33,192 nucleotides of DNA from Exilibacterium sp. (lineage in GTDB: Bacteria > Pseudomonadota > Gammaproteobacteria > Pseudomonadales > Cellvibrionaceae), in assembly GCA_028280195.1 (NCBI GenBank), contig JANQMH010000032.1, forward strand, positions 1 to 33,192, written 5' to 3'. This document shows, piece after piece, positions 8,292 to 15,975 of the stretch; the first letter of the stretch is position 1, and the number at the start of each line of letters is the position of its first letter. The position numbers were made by a program, and so were the translations under genes. Under the pieces are notes generated by a model. The model was not told the DNA's origin. It searched no databases and saw only the letters and a list, made by a program, of their open reading frames with translations.

Positions 8292-10076
8292 CTATATCTG
8301 CAAGCAGTTTTCGGCCCGGTATATCAAGGTGGTTGTGCCACCCTTGTGCCAGAGCGGTTTTAAACCGGTAAAGCTCAGAATCTTAAAGCCCTGGCCCTTG
8401 GCGTAGTTAATGCCTTCGATATACTCTTCCCGATGGGAATCGTCGAGCAGCATCACCCCCTGAGCCGAGAGCTTTTTCAACCCCTGTTTGACGCAATTTA
8501 CCCGGTCGCGGCCGTCGACGATGACAATATCGTAGCTGTCAGATGTTGACAGAATCGTACGGCAGTAGTCACCGTCGATATCATTCTTCTGAAAGATCAG
8601 GCGCGCATTGGCGGGAATTTTACCGCTGAGATGCTCAAACCAGTGTCGGTCATATTCCACGGCAACGATGCTTTTGGCGCGCTGTGCGAAAAACAGTGTG
8701 GAATAGCCGCTGCCGTACTCGAATATGGTGTGCTCTCTGGCGATACGGTCTTTACACACCGCTATAATAGCGTAGTTCATCCAGGGTAACGGCGAGCCGT
8801 CGTTATCGCAGGGATAGCCGAGTTTGATACTGTTAAGCCAGCCTACTTGGCGCAAATAGGATTTTCTGCGCAGCAGCAGGGATTGGTAAGCACGATAGTG
8901 TGCGACCACCCCTGGCATAACGTTTTTTAGCCACTTTTTGATATTTGTTTTCATTGGTATTTGTCTGTCCTTACTTGAATCCGCCGAGGTCGGGGTTTCT
9001 TCGGCAGCCGTATCCACCAGCTGCCGATAGAAATCTGCTGTCTGCCGTGCAACTATCTCCCAGTTCAGTTGGCTCAAGTCGAGCGCAGTGGTTTCTCGTT
9101 TTGATAGCCAGTCCAGTACCTTTTCCAGCCCCTGCGGGGTTAGTGGCTGGTCATAGAGAAATACCCAGTTTTCACCATAGGTTTTCTGCAGTTCGGGTAA
9201 GCTGCCCACTCTTGGTGCCACTATCGGTCGCTGCATCGACAGAGCGAGAATGGCGGTGCCGGAATTGAGAATATTGCGATAGGGCAGAATGACGGCATCG
9301 GCGACCTGAAACAAACCCGATACCTCAGTGTCCTTTATATGCCGCAACAGCGTTTTGACATTACCGCTCTTGACATAAGGGCTGCTGCCGATATTAGCCT
9401 GTTCGCGCTCGTCGGGTTGACCGGCAATGATCAGGTTGGCCCGGTCTTGCTGAATACCGCCGAACGCCTCGAGCAGGGATGAAAGGCCTTTGTGAAATCT
9501 GATTTTACCGAAAAATAGTAAATTGGTCTTGCCGCGCTCGATCCCCAGCTGTTGAAAGGGGGTGCCGTTACAGGGCGGATAGGCGCCAATATAGTGGCCG
9601 TGGGGGATGATCGCAGATGGCTTGTGGCGCAGCGACGGATAGAGCTCTTGCAGCTGCTTTTGTCCCTGGCCGTTGAGATATATAACGCCATCGAGGGTAT
9701 GGAGTATCTGGTGCCACAATCGCAGGGCAAAAAATCTCAGAGGCATCTTGTGAGGCTCGACATTGTGGGCTGTCCACACAACTTTGCCGCCACGCCTTTG
9801 CACCTCAGCCATTTTTCGCAGCAGTGTCCAGGCCTTGATATGAATCCTGAGCAAGCTGTTGTGGCGCAGCATCAAGTCGGGCCAGTGCAGGTGGAGAATG
9901 TCCCAGTGCTGCTCATTGAGGGGCGTGGTGGCGAATTCGAATACTTCGATACCCGCTGGCATGGCGTCGTACAGCAGGCAATTAAAAGGATTGTTGGCTT
10001 TATTCTTCCTGGCCGGTGAAGCTAGAACGCGCAGAGTGGCCTGCCCGGGTTTCAGTTCAAGGTTCGGATCGCTCAT
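8292..10076 (-). CDS. Fused glycosyltransferase (GT4-like)-SAM methyltransferase
   Basis: This 594-residue protein joins two enzymes. Residues 1 to about 360 form a GT-B glycosyltransferase (LLFFGKIRFHKGLSSLLEAF, then LPYRNILNSGTAILALSMQRPIVAP). It belongs to the GT4 branch in which the usual EX7E glutamates are replaced in a PYRxxLNSG-type motif. Residues about 375-594 form a class I SAM-dependent methyltransferase with motif I IFEYGSGYSTLFFAQ, an acidic VEYD, and IVIVDGRDR. At the junction, M375 (minus-strand ATG at 8954) is preceded by an AAGGA about 14 nt upstream, as if it were once an independent start. The gene overlaps its upstream neighbour by 20 nt. It probably adds a sugar and methylates the same or a neighbouring residue; substrates are unknown. 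Confidence 0.88.
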   Translation of the reverse strand: MSDPNLELKPGQATLRVLASPARKNKANNPFNCLLYDAMPAGIEVFEFATTPLNEQHWDILHLHWPDLMLRHNSLLRIHIKAWTLLRKMAEVQRRGGKVVWTAHNVEPHKMPLRFFALRLWHQILHTLDGVIYLNGQGQKQLQELYPSLRHKPSAIIPHGHYIGAYPPCNGTPFQQLGIERGKTNLLFFGKIRFHKGLSSLLEAFGGIQQDRANLIIAGQPDEREQANIGSSPYVKSGNVKTLLRHIKDTEVSGLFQVADAVILPYRNILNSGTAILALSMQRPIVAPRVGSLPELQKTYGENWVFLYDQPLTPQGLEKVLDWLSKRETTALDLSQLNWEIVARQTADFYRQLVDTAAEETPTSADSSKDRQIPMKTNIKKWLKNVMPGVVAHYRAYQSLLLRRKSYLRQVGWLNSIKLGYPCDNDGSPLPWMNYAIIAVCKDRIAREHTIFEYGSGYSTLFFAQRAKSIVAVEYDRHWFEHLSGKIPANARLIFQKNDIDGDYCRTILSTSDSYDIVIVDGRDRVNCVKQGLKKLSAQGVMLLDDSHREEYIEGINYAKGQGFKILSFTGLKPLWHKGGTTTLIYRAENCLQI

Positions 10077-10890
10077 CGTCGCTGCCTTGTCGAGAGGGTT
10101 GCAGAGGCTTTTTCAACACCAGGCACTGCACCATGGTCGGATAGCCACTGCCGACCAAAAACTGGTTGCGGTTGTCGATGATATATTGCGGATTGAAATC
10201 CGGATAGCCATGCAATTGTGTCGTTTCGCCGTAGTCGACTTCGAAATCCTCCACCTCTGTCATTTTTTTTATATCGATATTTGAGCCGTATTTGTTGGTT
10301 TCAGTGTTAGAAAAAGGCTTGATATCGGTGAAAAGATCAATGGTCATGATAAACCGGCCGCCCGGTTTGAGACTTCGGTAAGTTTCGCGCATGATGTTTT
10401 CGACATCGCTCCAGGGGAGATGCTCGATCACGCTGATAGAGAAAGCACAGTCGAATTCATCGGCATGCAGGCAGGCTTTATCGATGGTGGTATTGCGCAG
10501 TTCAACATCGGTTTTGAACAATGTGTTCAGCCTGGCCAGTGTCTGGTGGTCGCAGTGCCAGCCCTTGCCCGCCGCCTCCAGGCCGGGGTCGATGTTGACT
10601 ACACGGCAGCCCTGTTGCGCCAGGGCGAATTGAAAGCCGCTGAGGCTGCCACCTATTTCCAGTACCCGCGATCCCGGCCCCAGCTGTGCCTGGAAAAACG
10701 CCCACGGGTACTCGAATCTGCGGGTGTCATTATTGCGCTGGATGGAAAAGGGGCCTCTGAGAGACCAGTACCAGTGCGACGGCAGCCATCTTTTCAGTTT
10801 TTTGGCCAATACCAGCGGCTTGCCGTACGGCGCTCCGTGTTGTTCGTTCCACTGTCGGAACTGCGGTGGCAAGTTGTTTTCGGCAAGCAT
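10057..10890 (-). CDS. SAM-dependent methyltransferase (Methyltransf_11 type)
   Basis: The 277-residue product has a clear class I methyltransferase core. Motif I is VLEIGGSLSGFQFALAQQG, followed by VVNIDPG, an acidic strand end that binds SAM, then DCAFSISVIEHLPWSD and LKPGGRFIMTIDLF. The first 75 or so residues are a basic extension containing KKLKRWLPSHWYWSLRG. The 3' end overlaps the GT-methyltransferase fusion gene by 20 nt, so translation is likely coupled. It lies in a minus-strand glycan operon, and sugar O- or N-methylation, or amino-sugar tailoring, is the natural inference. The acceptor is not deducible. Confidence 0.88.
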   Translation of the reverse strand: MLAENNLPPQFRQWNEQHGAPYGKPLVLAKKLKRWLPSHWYWSLRGPFSIQRNNDTRRFEYPWAFFQAQLGPGSRVLEIGGSLSGFQFALAQQGCRVVNIDPGLEAAGKGWHCDHQTLARLNTLFKTDVELRNTTIDKACLHADEFDCAFSISVIEHLPWSDVENIMRETYRSLKPGGRFIMTIDLFTDIKPFSNTETNKYGSNIDIKKMTEVEDFEVDYGETTQLHGYPDFNPQYIIDNRNQFLVGSGYPTMVQCLVLKKPLQPSRQGSDDERSEP

Positions 10891-10926
10891 TTCAACAATC
10901 CATAGTGCGATACGGTGCTGCGATTC

Positions 10927-12006
10927 TCAGCGCTGCCGTATCGAATGAAAAAAGTTCTGATATTGCTCCACGATCTTATGTTTCGAGTAATGGCTGTGGT
11001 AGTGGGTGAAAGCCTTGTCCACCAGCTGCGCCTGCAATTCGTCGCTGGCGATCAGTTGGCCAATACTGTCGCTCAGCGCCCCGGCGTCGTCAACCGGTGT
11101 TATCAGGCCGGTTTCTCCGTGCTCAATCAGCTCGCCCGGCCCCTGCGAGTTGGTGGCGATGATCGGGCAGCGATGCGCCCAGGACTCCATCACAATCGAG
11201 CCCAGCCCCTCGTGGCGGGAAGGACAGACAAAGATATCGGCGCTGCGCATCAGCGCGGTAACGTCGCCGCGCCAGCCGAGAAAACGGATGCGGTCGCGAA
11301 CGCCCAGATCCTGCGCCAGCTGCCGCAGCGGCTCGTCCTCCGGACCGCTGCCGGCCAGCCACAGGTAAGCGCCGTCGATACCCTGCAGCGCGCGCAGCAG
11401 CACATCGAAGCCCTTGTTGCGATGCAGGCGCCCGGCAGCCAGCAACAGCGGTACACCGGGGGGAGTGTCGAAGCTGGTTTTCGGCACTGGCGCCACCTCG
11501 CGCTCATCGGCGAAGTTTGGGATATGCACGACACGCTTGGCCGGCATGCCGCCGGCGATAAGGTGGTCGCAGATGCCTTTGCTGATGCCCACCCAGTAGT
11601 CCGCGTGGCGGTAGTACTTGAGGTCGTAGTAGTGTCCCAGGCGATTGACCAGGCAGTAGTCGCCGCGCGGAGTCAGGGCACTGGCCCTGCCCATCCAGGT
11701 CAGCACGATATCGGGGGCGAAACGGCGCAGGGCGCGGCGGTAGCGGTAGTGGCCGAGCAGATCGAGCGGGCCGCCGAAGGTGAAATGCTGCCAGTCGACC
11801 GCGGCTTTCTCGAGTTGTGCGGTGCGCTCGGGGAAACCGCGCAGAAACGCGCGTTGCTGCAGGCCGGCAACGTCGCTGAGAGCTGCCACCAGGCGGGTGT
11901 AGAAATTCTCGGCGCCGCCGCGCTCGGCCCCGGCGAGCACCTGGGCGAGCCTCAGGGTCCCTGTGGTGGTGGCGCCGCTGCGGCGGCCGCTGTCATTGCC
12001 TGTCAT
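10927..12006 (-). CDS. GT4-family glycosyltransferase
   Basis: This 359-residue protein has a complete GT4 architecture. The N-terminal loop is AGAERGGAENFYTRL, the donor domain contains LLLAAGRLHRNKGFDVLLRAL, and the EX7E motif is in PSRHEGLGSIVMESWAHRCP. It resembles WaaG- or WaaB-type core glycosyltransferases in overall layout, but the donor cannot be assigned. The start (ATG, 12006) overlaps the end of the YrbL-like gene by 14 nt, indicating translational coupling. The first 17 residues are low complexity (TGNDSGRRSGATTTG), so the folded domain starts around residue 18. The next gene begins 36 nt downstream. Confidence 0.92.
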   Translation of the reverse strand: MTGNDSGRRSGATTTGTLRLAQVLAGAERGGAENFYTRLVAALSDVAGLQQRAFLRGFPERTAQLEKAAVDWQHFTFGGPLDLLGHYRYRRALRRFAPDIVLTWMGRASALTPRGDYCLVNRLGHYYDLKYYRHADYWVGISKGICDHLIAGGMPAKRVVHIPNFADEREVAPVPKTSFDTPPGVPLLLAAGRLHRNKGFDVLLRALQGIDGAYLWLAGSGPEDEPLRQLAQDLGVRDRIRFLGWRGDVTALMRSADIFVCPSRHEGLGSIVMESWAHRCPIIATNSQGPGELIEHGETGLITPVDDAGALSDSIGQLIASDELQAQLVDKAFTHYHSHYSKHKIVEQYQNFFHSIRQR

Positions 12007-12700
12007 TGTCCGGTCGCCGGGCGTCGGGTGCCAGATAACCGTGGTAGCCCCAGGGCGCGCCCTCGCGCTTGGCGGTTAACAGGGCTTCGATACGGGTATC
12101 CAGATTGCTGAGTTTGCGCTGCACTTTGCGCCGTGCAAGGGCGTCGAACAGTGCCGCCATCGGCAGCAGGTCCGACCAGCCCAGGCCGTCGATAACCAGC
12201 AGTTGCAATGTCCCTGCCAGCGTCTGTTTGACCACCAGATTGTGCAGCAAGAGGTCGCGGCTGGGTACCGCCAGCGCCAGCCAGCGCCGGCGAAAATCCT
12301 CGAGGCCGCTTTGCAGTGCGGTGTCGAGGCCGTTTTCCCACAGATACTGCTTCAGGCTGATGGAGATCCTGCCGTCGGCGTCCGTGACCAGGTCGGTCAC
12401 AATCCCCCGCCCGAGATCAGTCGGCACCAGGCCGTAGCAGCGCGGTACCAGCGCCCGGACCTCACTGCCCAGGCGCCGGTGGATGGCGTTTAACTGGCGG
12501 AACTCCTGTAAATTGTCGTCAAAGCTGGACAGTGGTTTGAGGGATTTCGGCAGGCCTTTGCGGCGCCGCTTCTCGGCTGCCGAAAAGCCCGGCCTGGGGA
12601 CTTTTATGCACTGCTCGGCATTGTCGGGGTTGACGAAACACAGCCGGTTGCCGCCGCTGGCAAACGGTTTCAGGCCGGCCAGTTCTATCTTTGCCGCCAT
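11993..12700 (-). CDS. YrbL-family (PhoP regulatory network) protein kinase-like protein
   Basis: This 235-residue protein matches the YrbL family, which has a degenerate kinase fold. SGGNRLCFVNPDNAEQCIKVPR near the N-terminus is the glycine-rich loop plus ATP-site lysine; SRDLLLHNLVV replaces the catalytic loop; LLVIDGLGW is the metal-binding strand. The frame runs 20 codons further upstream, but ATG at 12700 starts just past the stop of the preceding gene (12702) and fits the family N-terminus. E. coli yrbL is PhoP-controlled and of unclear biochemical role. Here the gene sits inside a glycan operon, overlapping the GT4 gene by 14 nt, so phosphorylation of a core sugar (as WaaP-like kinases do) is an attractive but unproven idea. 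Confidence 0.82.
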   Translation of the reverse strand: MAAKIELAGLKPFASGGNRLCFVNPDNAEQCIKVPRPGFSAAEKRRRKGLPKSLKPLSSFDDNLQEFRQLNAIHRRLGSEVRALVPRCYGLVPTDLGRGIVTDLVTDADGRISISLKQYLWENGLDTALQSGLEDFRRRWLALAVPSRDLLLHNLVVKQTLAGTLQLLVIDGLGWSDLLPMAALFDALARRKVQRKLSNLDTRIEALLTAKREGAPWGYHGYLAPDARRPDNDRQ

Positions 12701-12701
12701 C

Positions 12702-13718
12702 TCAGTGCCCGGCCCACACATAGGGATGGCTGTGGGTGAGCTGCAGCGTCGACTCGACAATATACTGGGCGTTTAACCTGGAATTGATCTGCTGGTGGAA
12801 AAAATGCCGCGTTGCCGCCGCCCAGGCCCTGCGCTTGGCATTGTCGGCATGGAAGTCGCGGATCAGCGCCAGCAGCTGATCCAGATCGCGGTAATACACC
12901 AGTGTCTGCGGCGGGAACAGGGAATCAAAGCCGGCGCTGTCGTGGGTAAACACCAGCAGACCGTTGCCGCCGAGTTGCGCCATTCTGGCCGATGAATACC
13001 ATTGCAGCCCTTCGCTGCGATTGAAGTTTACCCCCATTTTCGATTGTCCCAGGGCGCGATCGTAGTCGCGCCCCCAGACCGGCGCCTCGCCAAAGCTGCC
13101 GTAAGTCTTGAACACCAGCTCGGCGGCCAGGTGCCGGCGCAGATAGCCCACATCTTCCAGGCGCCTGGTATGCTGCACCGCATTACTGCAGTAAATCAGG
13201 TCGATGGGCAGTTGCTCGTGGCGCGAGGCGTCCTGGTACTCGATGGCTTCGTCGACCGGGTTGGGCATATGATAAAGGCGCGCGCGCCGCCCTTCGAACT
13301 GCTTTAACTCCGCTGTGCCGGTGGAAACGAACATGGCGTCCACCACCTCGCAGCGGTGGGCGATTTTGTCGACATTCTGGCGGATAAACAGCGGATCGTT
13401 GTTACAGCCGGCAATGGCGACCTGCGGCAGCAGGCGGCGGATCTCCTCCAGGGTGCGATTGTGGATCATGTCACAGTGTCCCACGACCACCAGCTCCGGC
13501 TGCAGTGCCTCGGCCATCTCCAGCAGCCGGCGGTTGGCCTTGCCGACGCCCAGGTCGCGGATGCCGAGCGGCGCCTCGAATGCGGCGACATCGCGATCGC
13601 TGAATCCCTGTACATGGTGACCGTTTTTGATTAGCCCGTAGAAGAGCTTTTGCGCCCAACTGACCCGGGTGTGTCCGTAGCGGCGCAATTGCTGGTAGGC
13701 GACGTGAAGTACTCTCAT
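12702..13718 (-). CDS. CgeB-like glycosyltransferase (Glyco_trans_1_2 type)
   Basis: This 338-residue protein resembles the glycosyltransferase group related to CgeB (spore maturation-like, Glyco_trans_1_2). It starts MRVLHVAYQ. The C-terminal half has the typical run MGVNFNRSEGLQWYSSARMAQ, then GGNGLLVFTHDSAGFDSLF and a strand-helix pattern ending near HFFHQQINSRLNAQY. An upstream in-frame codon would add nine residues (from 13745), but the ATG at 13718 gives the expected N-terminal beta strand. A promoter-like sequence lies about 75 bases upstream. The donor sugar is unknown; the gene is followed with almost no gap by the YrbL-like gene. Confidence 0.85.
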   Translation of the reverse strand: MRVLHVAYQQLRRYGHTRVSWAQKLFYGLIKNGHHVQGFSDRDVAAFEAPLGIRDLGVGKANRRLLEMAEALQPELVVVGHCDMIHNRTLEEIRRLLPQVAIAGCNNDPLFIRQNVDKIAHRCEVVDAMFVSTGTAELKQFEGRRARLYHMPNPVDEAIEYQDASRHEQLPIDLIYCSNAVQHTRRLEDVGYLRRHLAAELVFKTYGSFGEAPVWGRDYDRALGQSKMGVNFNRSEGLQWYSSARMAQLGGNGLLVFTHDSAGFDSLFPPQTLVYYRDLDQLLALIRDFHADNAKRRAWAAATRHFFHQQINSRLNAQYIVESTLQLTHSHPYVWAGH

Positions 13719-13761
13719 AAAATCCGCAAACTCAAGGCGCCGCACCGGCGCAGAATCAGCC

Positions 13762-13773
13762 GGTCGGCCGACC
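13762..13773. promoter_or_regulatory. 12-bp perfect palindrome in the leader of the CgeB-like gene
   Basis: GGTCGGCCGACC is its own reverse complement. It lies between the candidate promoter (13793-13821, minus strand) and the ATG at 13718. It could be a protein-binding site just downstream of the transcription start, or simply GC-rich sequence. Confidence 0.3.
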
Positions 13774-13792
13774 CGGTGCAGGCAGACCGGGC

Positions 13793-13821
13793 ATTATCTA
13801 CAAAGCCCGGATGTCAGGCAA
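13793..13821 (-). promoter_or_regulatory. Candidate sigma-70 promoter internal to the minus-strand glycan operon
   Basis: On the minus strand TTGCCT (13816-13821) is separated by exactly 17 bp from GATAAT (13793-13798). That is 4 of 6 and 5 of 6 matches to the consensus. It lies in the only sizeable gap (105 bp) of the block, between the ELM1-family stop at 13824 and the CgeB-like ATG at 13718. It would let the five downstream genes be transcribed independently of the ELM1 gene. Confidence 0.5.
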
Positions 13822-13823
13822 GC

Positions 13824-14729
13824 TCAGTCGGGGTCCGGCAGCCAGGCGAGGATGTATTTTGCGACGCGATCGGCTTCCTGCAGCGGTGCCCGGGCCGGCA
13901 GCATCTCACCGCGATGCAGAAGGTGAGCGACGGATGTCAGCCGGTGTGCCTGCAGCAAACGGTCGACGCCGGCGGCGACGCGGCTGCAACCGCGTCTCGG
14001 CACTTCCAGCAGGCCGACCCGGGCACCGCTGCTGAGGCTCTCATAGACCATTGAGACACTGTCTTCACTGACCCATACGCGGCCGCAGCGCTGCAATTGT
14101 TGCGGCAGCCAGCCCGGTGGCGTTTGCCGGGCCGGTATAAACTGCAGCTGCCTGCCGAGCAGCGGTGCCAGCGCCGCGGCAAAATCCGCGGGGGTGCGCC
14201 GCGATGTGGTCAGGGTCCAGTTGGTCAGGGGCAGAGCGGTGATCAGCTGTCGCAGCTGGTCGATGATCGCGGCATTGCTCCAGCCGTGGTGTTTGGATGG
14301 GCCGCCGATCAGGATCAAGCCCTGCCGTGAGTCCTGGTGTGCGGCGGGCAGCACGGCGTTGAGCACACCACAGGTGCGCACTACCGTGTCCAGGGCGGGG
14401 GCCGGATCGTGTTGGGGGACGATACACAGATCGAACCACCGCAGCGGCAGGGAGGGTCGCATCAGCACCACCGCGCGCCCGCCAAACCGGCGCCGCAGTG
14501 CCAGTGTCAGGATATGTGTGCGATGGCCGCAGGCAACGAGCAAATGCGGCCGCTGTGTGGTGTCGAGACTCAGCGCCGTTCTCAGGTTGTGCAGGGCACT
14601 GCCCGCCTCGATACGGCGTTCGGCCAGTTCGGTACGGCTGCCGAGCGCCTGTCTCAGCCCTTCGAGCTGGCTGCGGTGACCCGGCTTGGCGTCGCTGACA
14701 AACCAGGCAATTAGTGTGTTCTCGGCCAC
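13824..14729 (-). CDS. ELM1-family (mitochondrial fission ELM1-like) protein, GT-B related
   Basis: The 301-residue product belongs to the ELM1/DUF1022 family. Bacterial members are often found beside LPS genes and look like GT-B glycosyltransferases. Recognisable parts are the N-terminal WFVSDAKPGHRSQLEGL, a central LILIGGPSKHHGW, TTSRRTPADFAAAL, and the C-terminal VSEDSVSMVYESLSSGARVGLLE, which resembles a nucleotide-sugar-binding signature. The start is GTG at 14729 with GGAGG a few bases upstream. It is the first gene of the minus-strand block and is divergent from the epimerase gene. The function of this family in bacteria is not established; a role in core-glycan assembly is inferred from context. 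Confidence 0.85.
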   Translation of the reverse strand: MAENTLIAWFVSDAKPGHRSQLEGLRQALGSRTELAERRIEAGSALHNLRTALSLDTTQRPHLLVACGHRTHILTLALRRRFGGRAVVLMRPSLPLRWFDLCIVPQHDPAPALDTVVRTCGVLNAVLPAAHQDSRQGLILIGGPSKHHGWSNAAIIDQLRQLITALPLTNWTLTTSRRTPADFAAALAPLLGRQLQFIPARQTPPGWLPQQLQRCGRVWVSEDSVSMVYESLSSGARVGLLEVPRRGCSRVAAGVDRLLQAHRLTSVAHLLHRGEMLPARAPLQEADRVAKYILAWLPDPD

Positions 14730-14804
14730 TGGGCCTCCACGGCGGTTTTTGCGGGTGTCAGTCTACCAGAAAGCCGGGTCTCTACCTGAGGGGCGAGTAT
14801 GCAG

Positions 14805-14810
14805 TATAAT
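14805..14810 (+). promoter_or_regulatory. Candidate -10 box for the epimerase-msbA-waaA operon
   Basis: A perfect TATAAT lies 95 bases upstream of the epimerase ATG in the 175-bp divergent gap. No -35 hexamer is visible at normal spacing, so activation or chance is possible. No JUMPstart/ops element is seen in the leader. Confidence 0.3.
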
Positions 14811-14904
14811 TCGATATTAGCGGGGGTGGTCTATGCCGGCTGGGCCAGGCAAATGCTCATCCGAGTACTCACCCGATCGAACAGGCAAGGGGAAACGCCA
14901 GCTG

Positions 14905-15975
14905 ATGAAAGTATTGGTAACCGGTGCGGCCGGTTTTATCGGGTCCTATGTCGCTCTGTACCTGACCGCCAGAGGCGACGATGTGGTGGGCCTGGACAAT
15001 TTCAACGACTACTACGATGTATCGCTGAAACGCGCCAGACACCAGCGCATTGAGCGGTTTGTCGCCGGCACTCTCGAGGAGGCGGTCTATGCCGATGTGT
15101 GCCGCCCGCCCGCCGAGCGCGGCGCGTTCCGTATGGTGGAGGGCGATCTGTCGGATCGCGCGCTGGTGGAGGAACTGTTTGCCGGGCAGCAATTCGACAA
15201 GGTCGTGCACCTGGCCGCCCAGGCGGGAGTGCGCTATTCCATAGAAAACCCCCACGCCTACATCGATTCGAATATTGTCGGCACCATGAATATCCTCGAG
15301 GGCTGCCGCCATCACCGGGTAGCGCACTTGGTTTACGCCTCGTCCAGCTCGGTTTACGGTGCCAATGAAAGTATGCCGTTTTCGGTGCACGACAATGTCG
15401 ATCATCCGCTGTCGCTGTATGCGGCCAGTAAGAAAGCCAATGAGCTGATGGCCCATACCTACAGCCACCTCTACGATCTGCCCACCACGGGTCTGCGCTT
15501 TTTCACGGTATACGGTCCCTGGGGTCGCCCGGATATGGCGCTGTTCCTGTTCACCAGGGCCATTCTCGCCGGCAAACCGATCGATGTTTTCAACTATGGT
15601 AAGCACCGGCGCGACTTCACCTATATTGACGATATCGTCGAGGGCATCATTCGCACGCTCGATCACACCGCCGCCGCCAACCCGCAGTGGAGCGGCAAAC
15701 AACCCGATCCCGGTACCAGCAACGCCCCCTGGCGTGTTTACAATATCGGCAATCAAAACCCGGTTGAACTGCTCGACTATATCGGTGCCATCGAGGAGGC
15801 GCTGGGCCGCAAGGCGCAGAAAAATCTCTTGCCGCTGCAGCCCGGTGACGTTCCCGATACTTACGCCGATGTACAGGCACTGGTGGATGATGTCGCCTAC
15901 CGGCCGGCCACCGATGTCAGAGAGGGCGTCAAGCGCTTTGTCGACTGGTACACGGCGTTTTATCAAGTCGGCTAA
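14905..15975 (+). CDS. UDP-glucuronate 4-epimerase-like NAD-dependent sugar epimerase
   Basis: This 356-residue extended short-chain dehydrogenase starts with the NAD-binding VTGAAGFIG (residues 5-13), followed by [17 protein letters not shown], a run typical of UDP-glucuronate 4-epimerases. [13 protein letters not shown] holds the catalytic Tyr172 and Lys176, and [17 protein letters not shown] and [17 protein letters not shown] match the same subgroup. The reaction would turn UDP-glucuronate into UDP-galacturonate, supplying an acidic sugar for the glycan. The frame opens 24 codons earlier at 14833, but ATG 14905 with AAGGGG shortly upstream places the Rossmann motif correctly. Its stop overlaps the msbA start (TAATG). 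The 4-epimerase assignment is by motif resemblance; another uronate or hexose epimerase is possible. Confidence 0.9.
   Translation: MKVLVTGAAGFIGSYVALYLTARGDDVVGLDNFNDYYDVSLKRARHQRIERFVAGTLEEAVYADVCRPPAERGAFRMVEGDLSDRALVEELFAGQQFDKVVHLAAQAGVRYSIENPHAYIDSNIVGTMNILEGCRHHRVAHLVYASSSSVYGANESMPFSVHDNVDHPLSLYAASKKANELMAHTYSHLYDLPTTGLRFFTVYGPWGRPDMALFLFTRAILAGKPIDVFNYGKHRRDFTYIDDIVEGIIRTLDHTAAANPQWSGKQPDPGTSNAPWRVYNIGNQNPVELLDYIGAIEEALGRKAQKNLLPLQPGDVPDTYADVQALVDDVAYRPATDVREGVKRFVDWYTAFYQVG

Noticed and set aside
10915-12111. A 398-codon plus-strand frame across the GT4 gene
   Set aside because: It is a shadow frame in GC-rich DNA; the minus-strand product has complete GT4 motifs and gene overlaps on the same strand.
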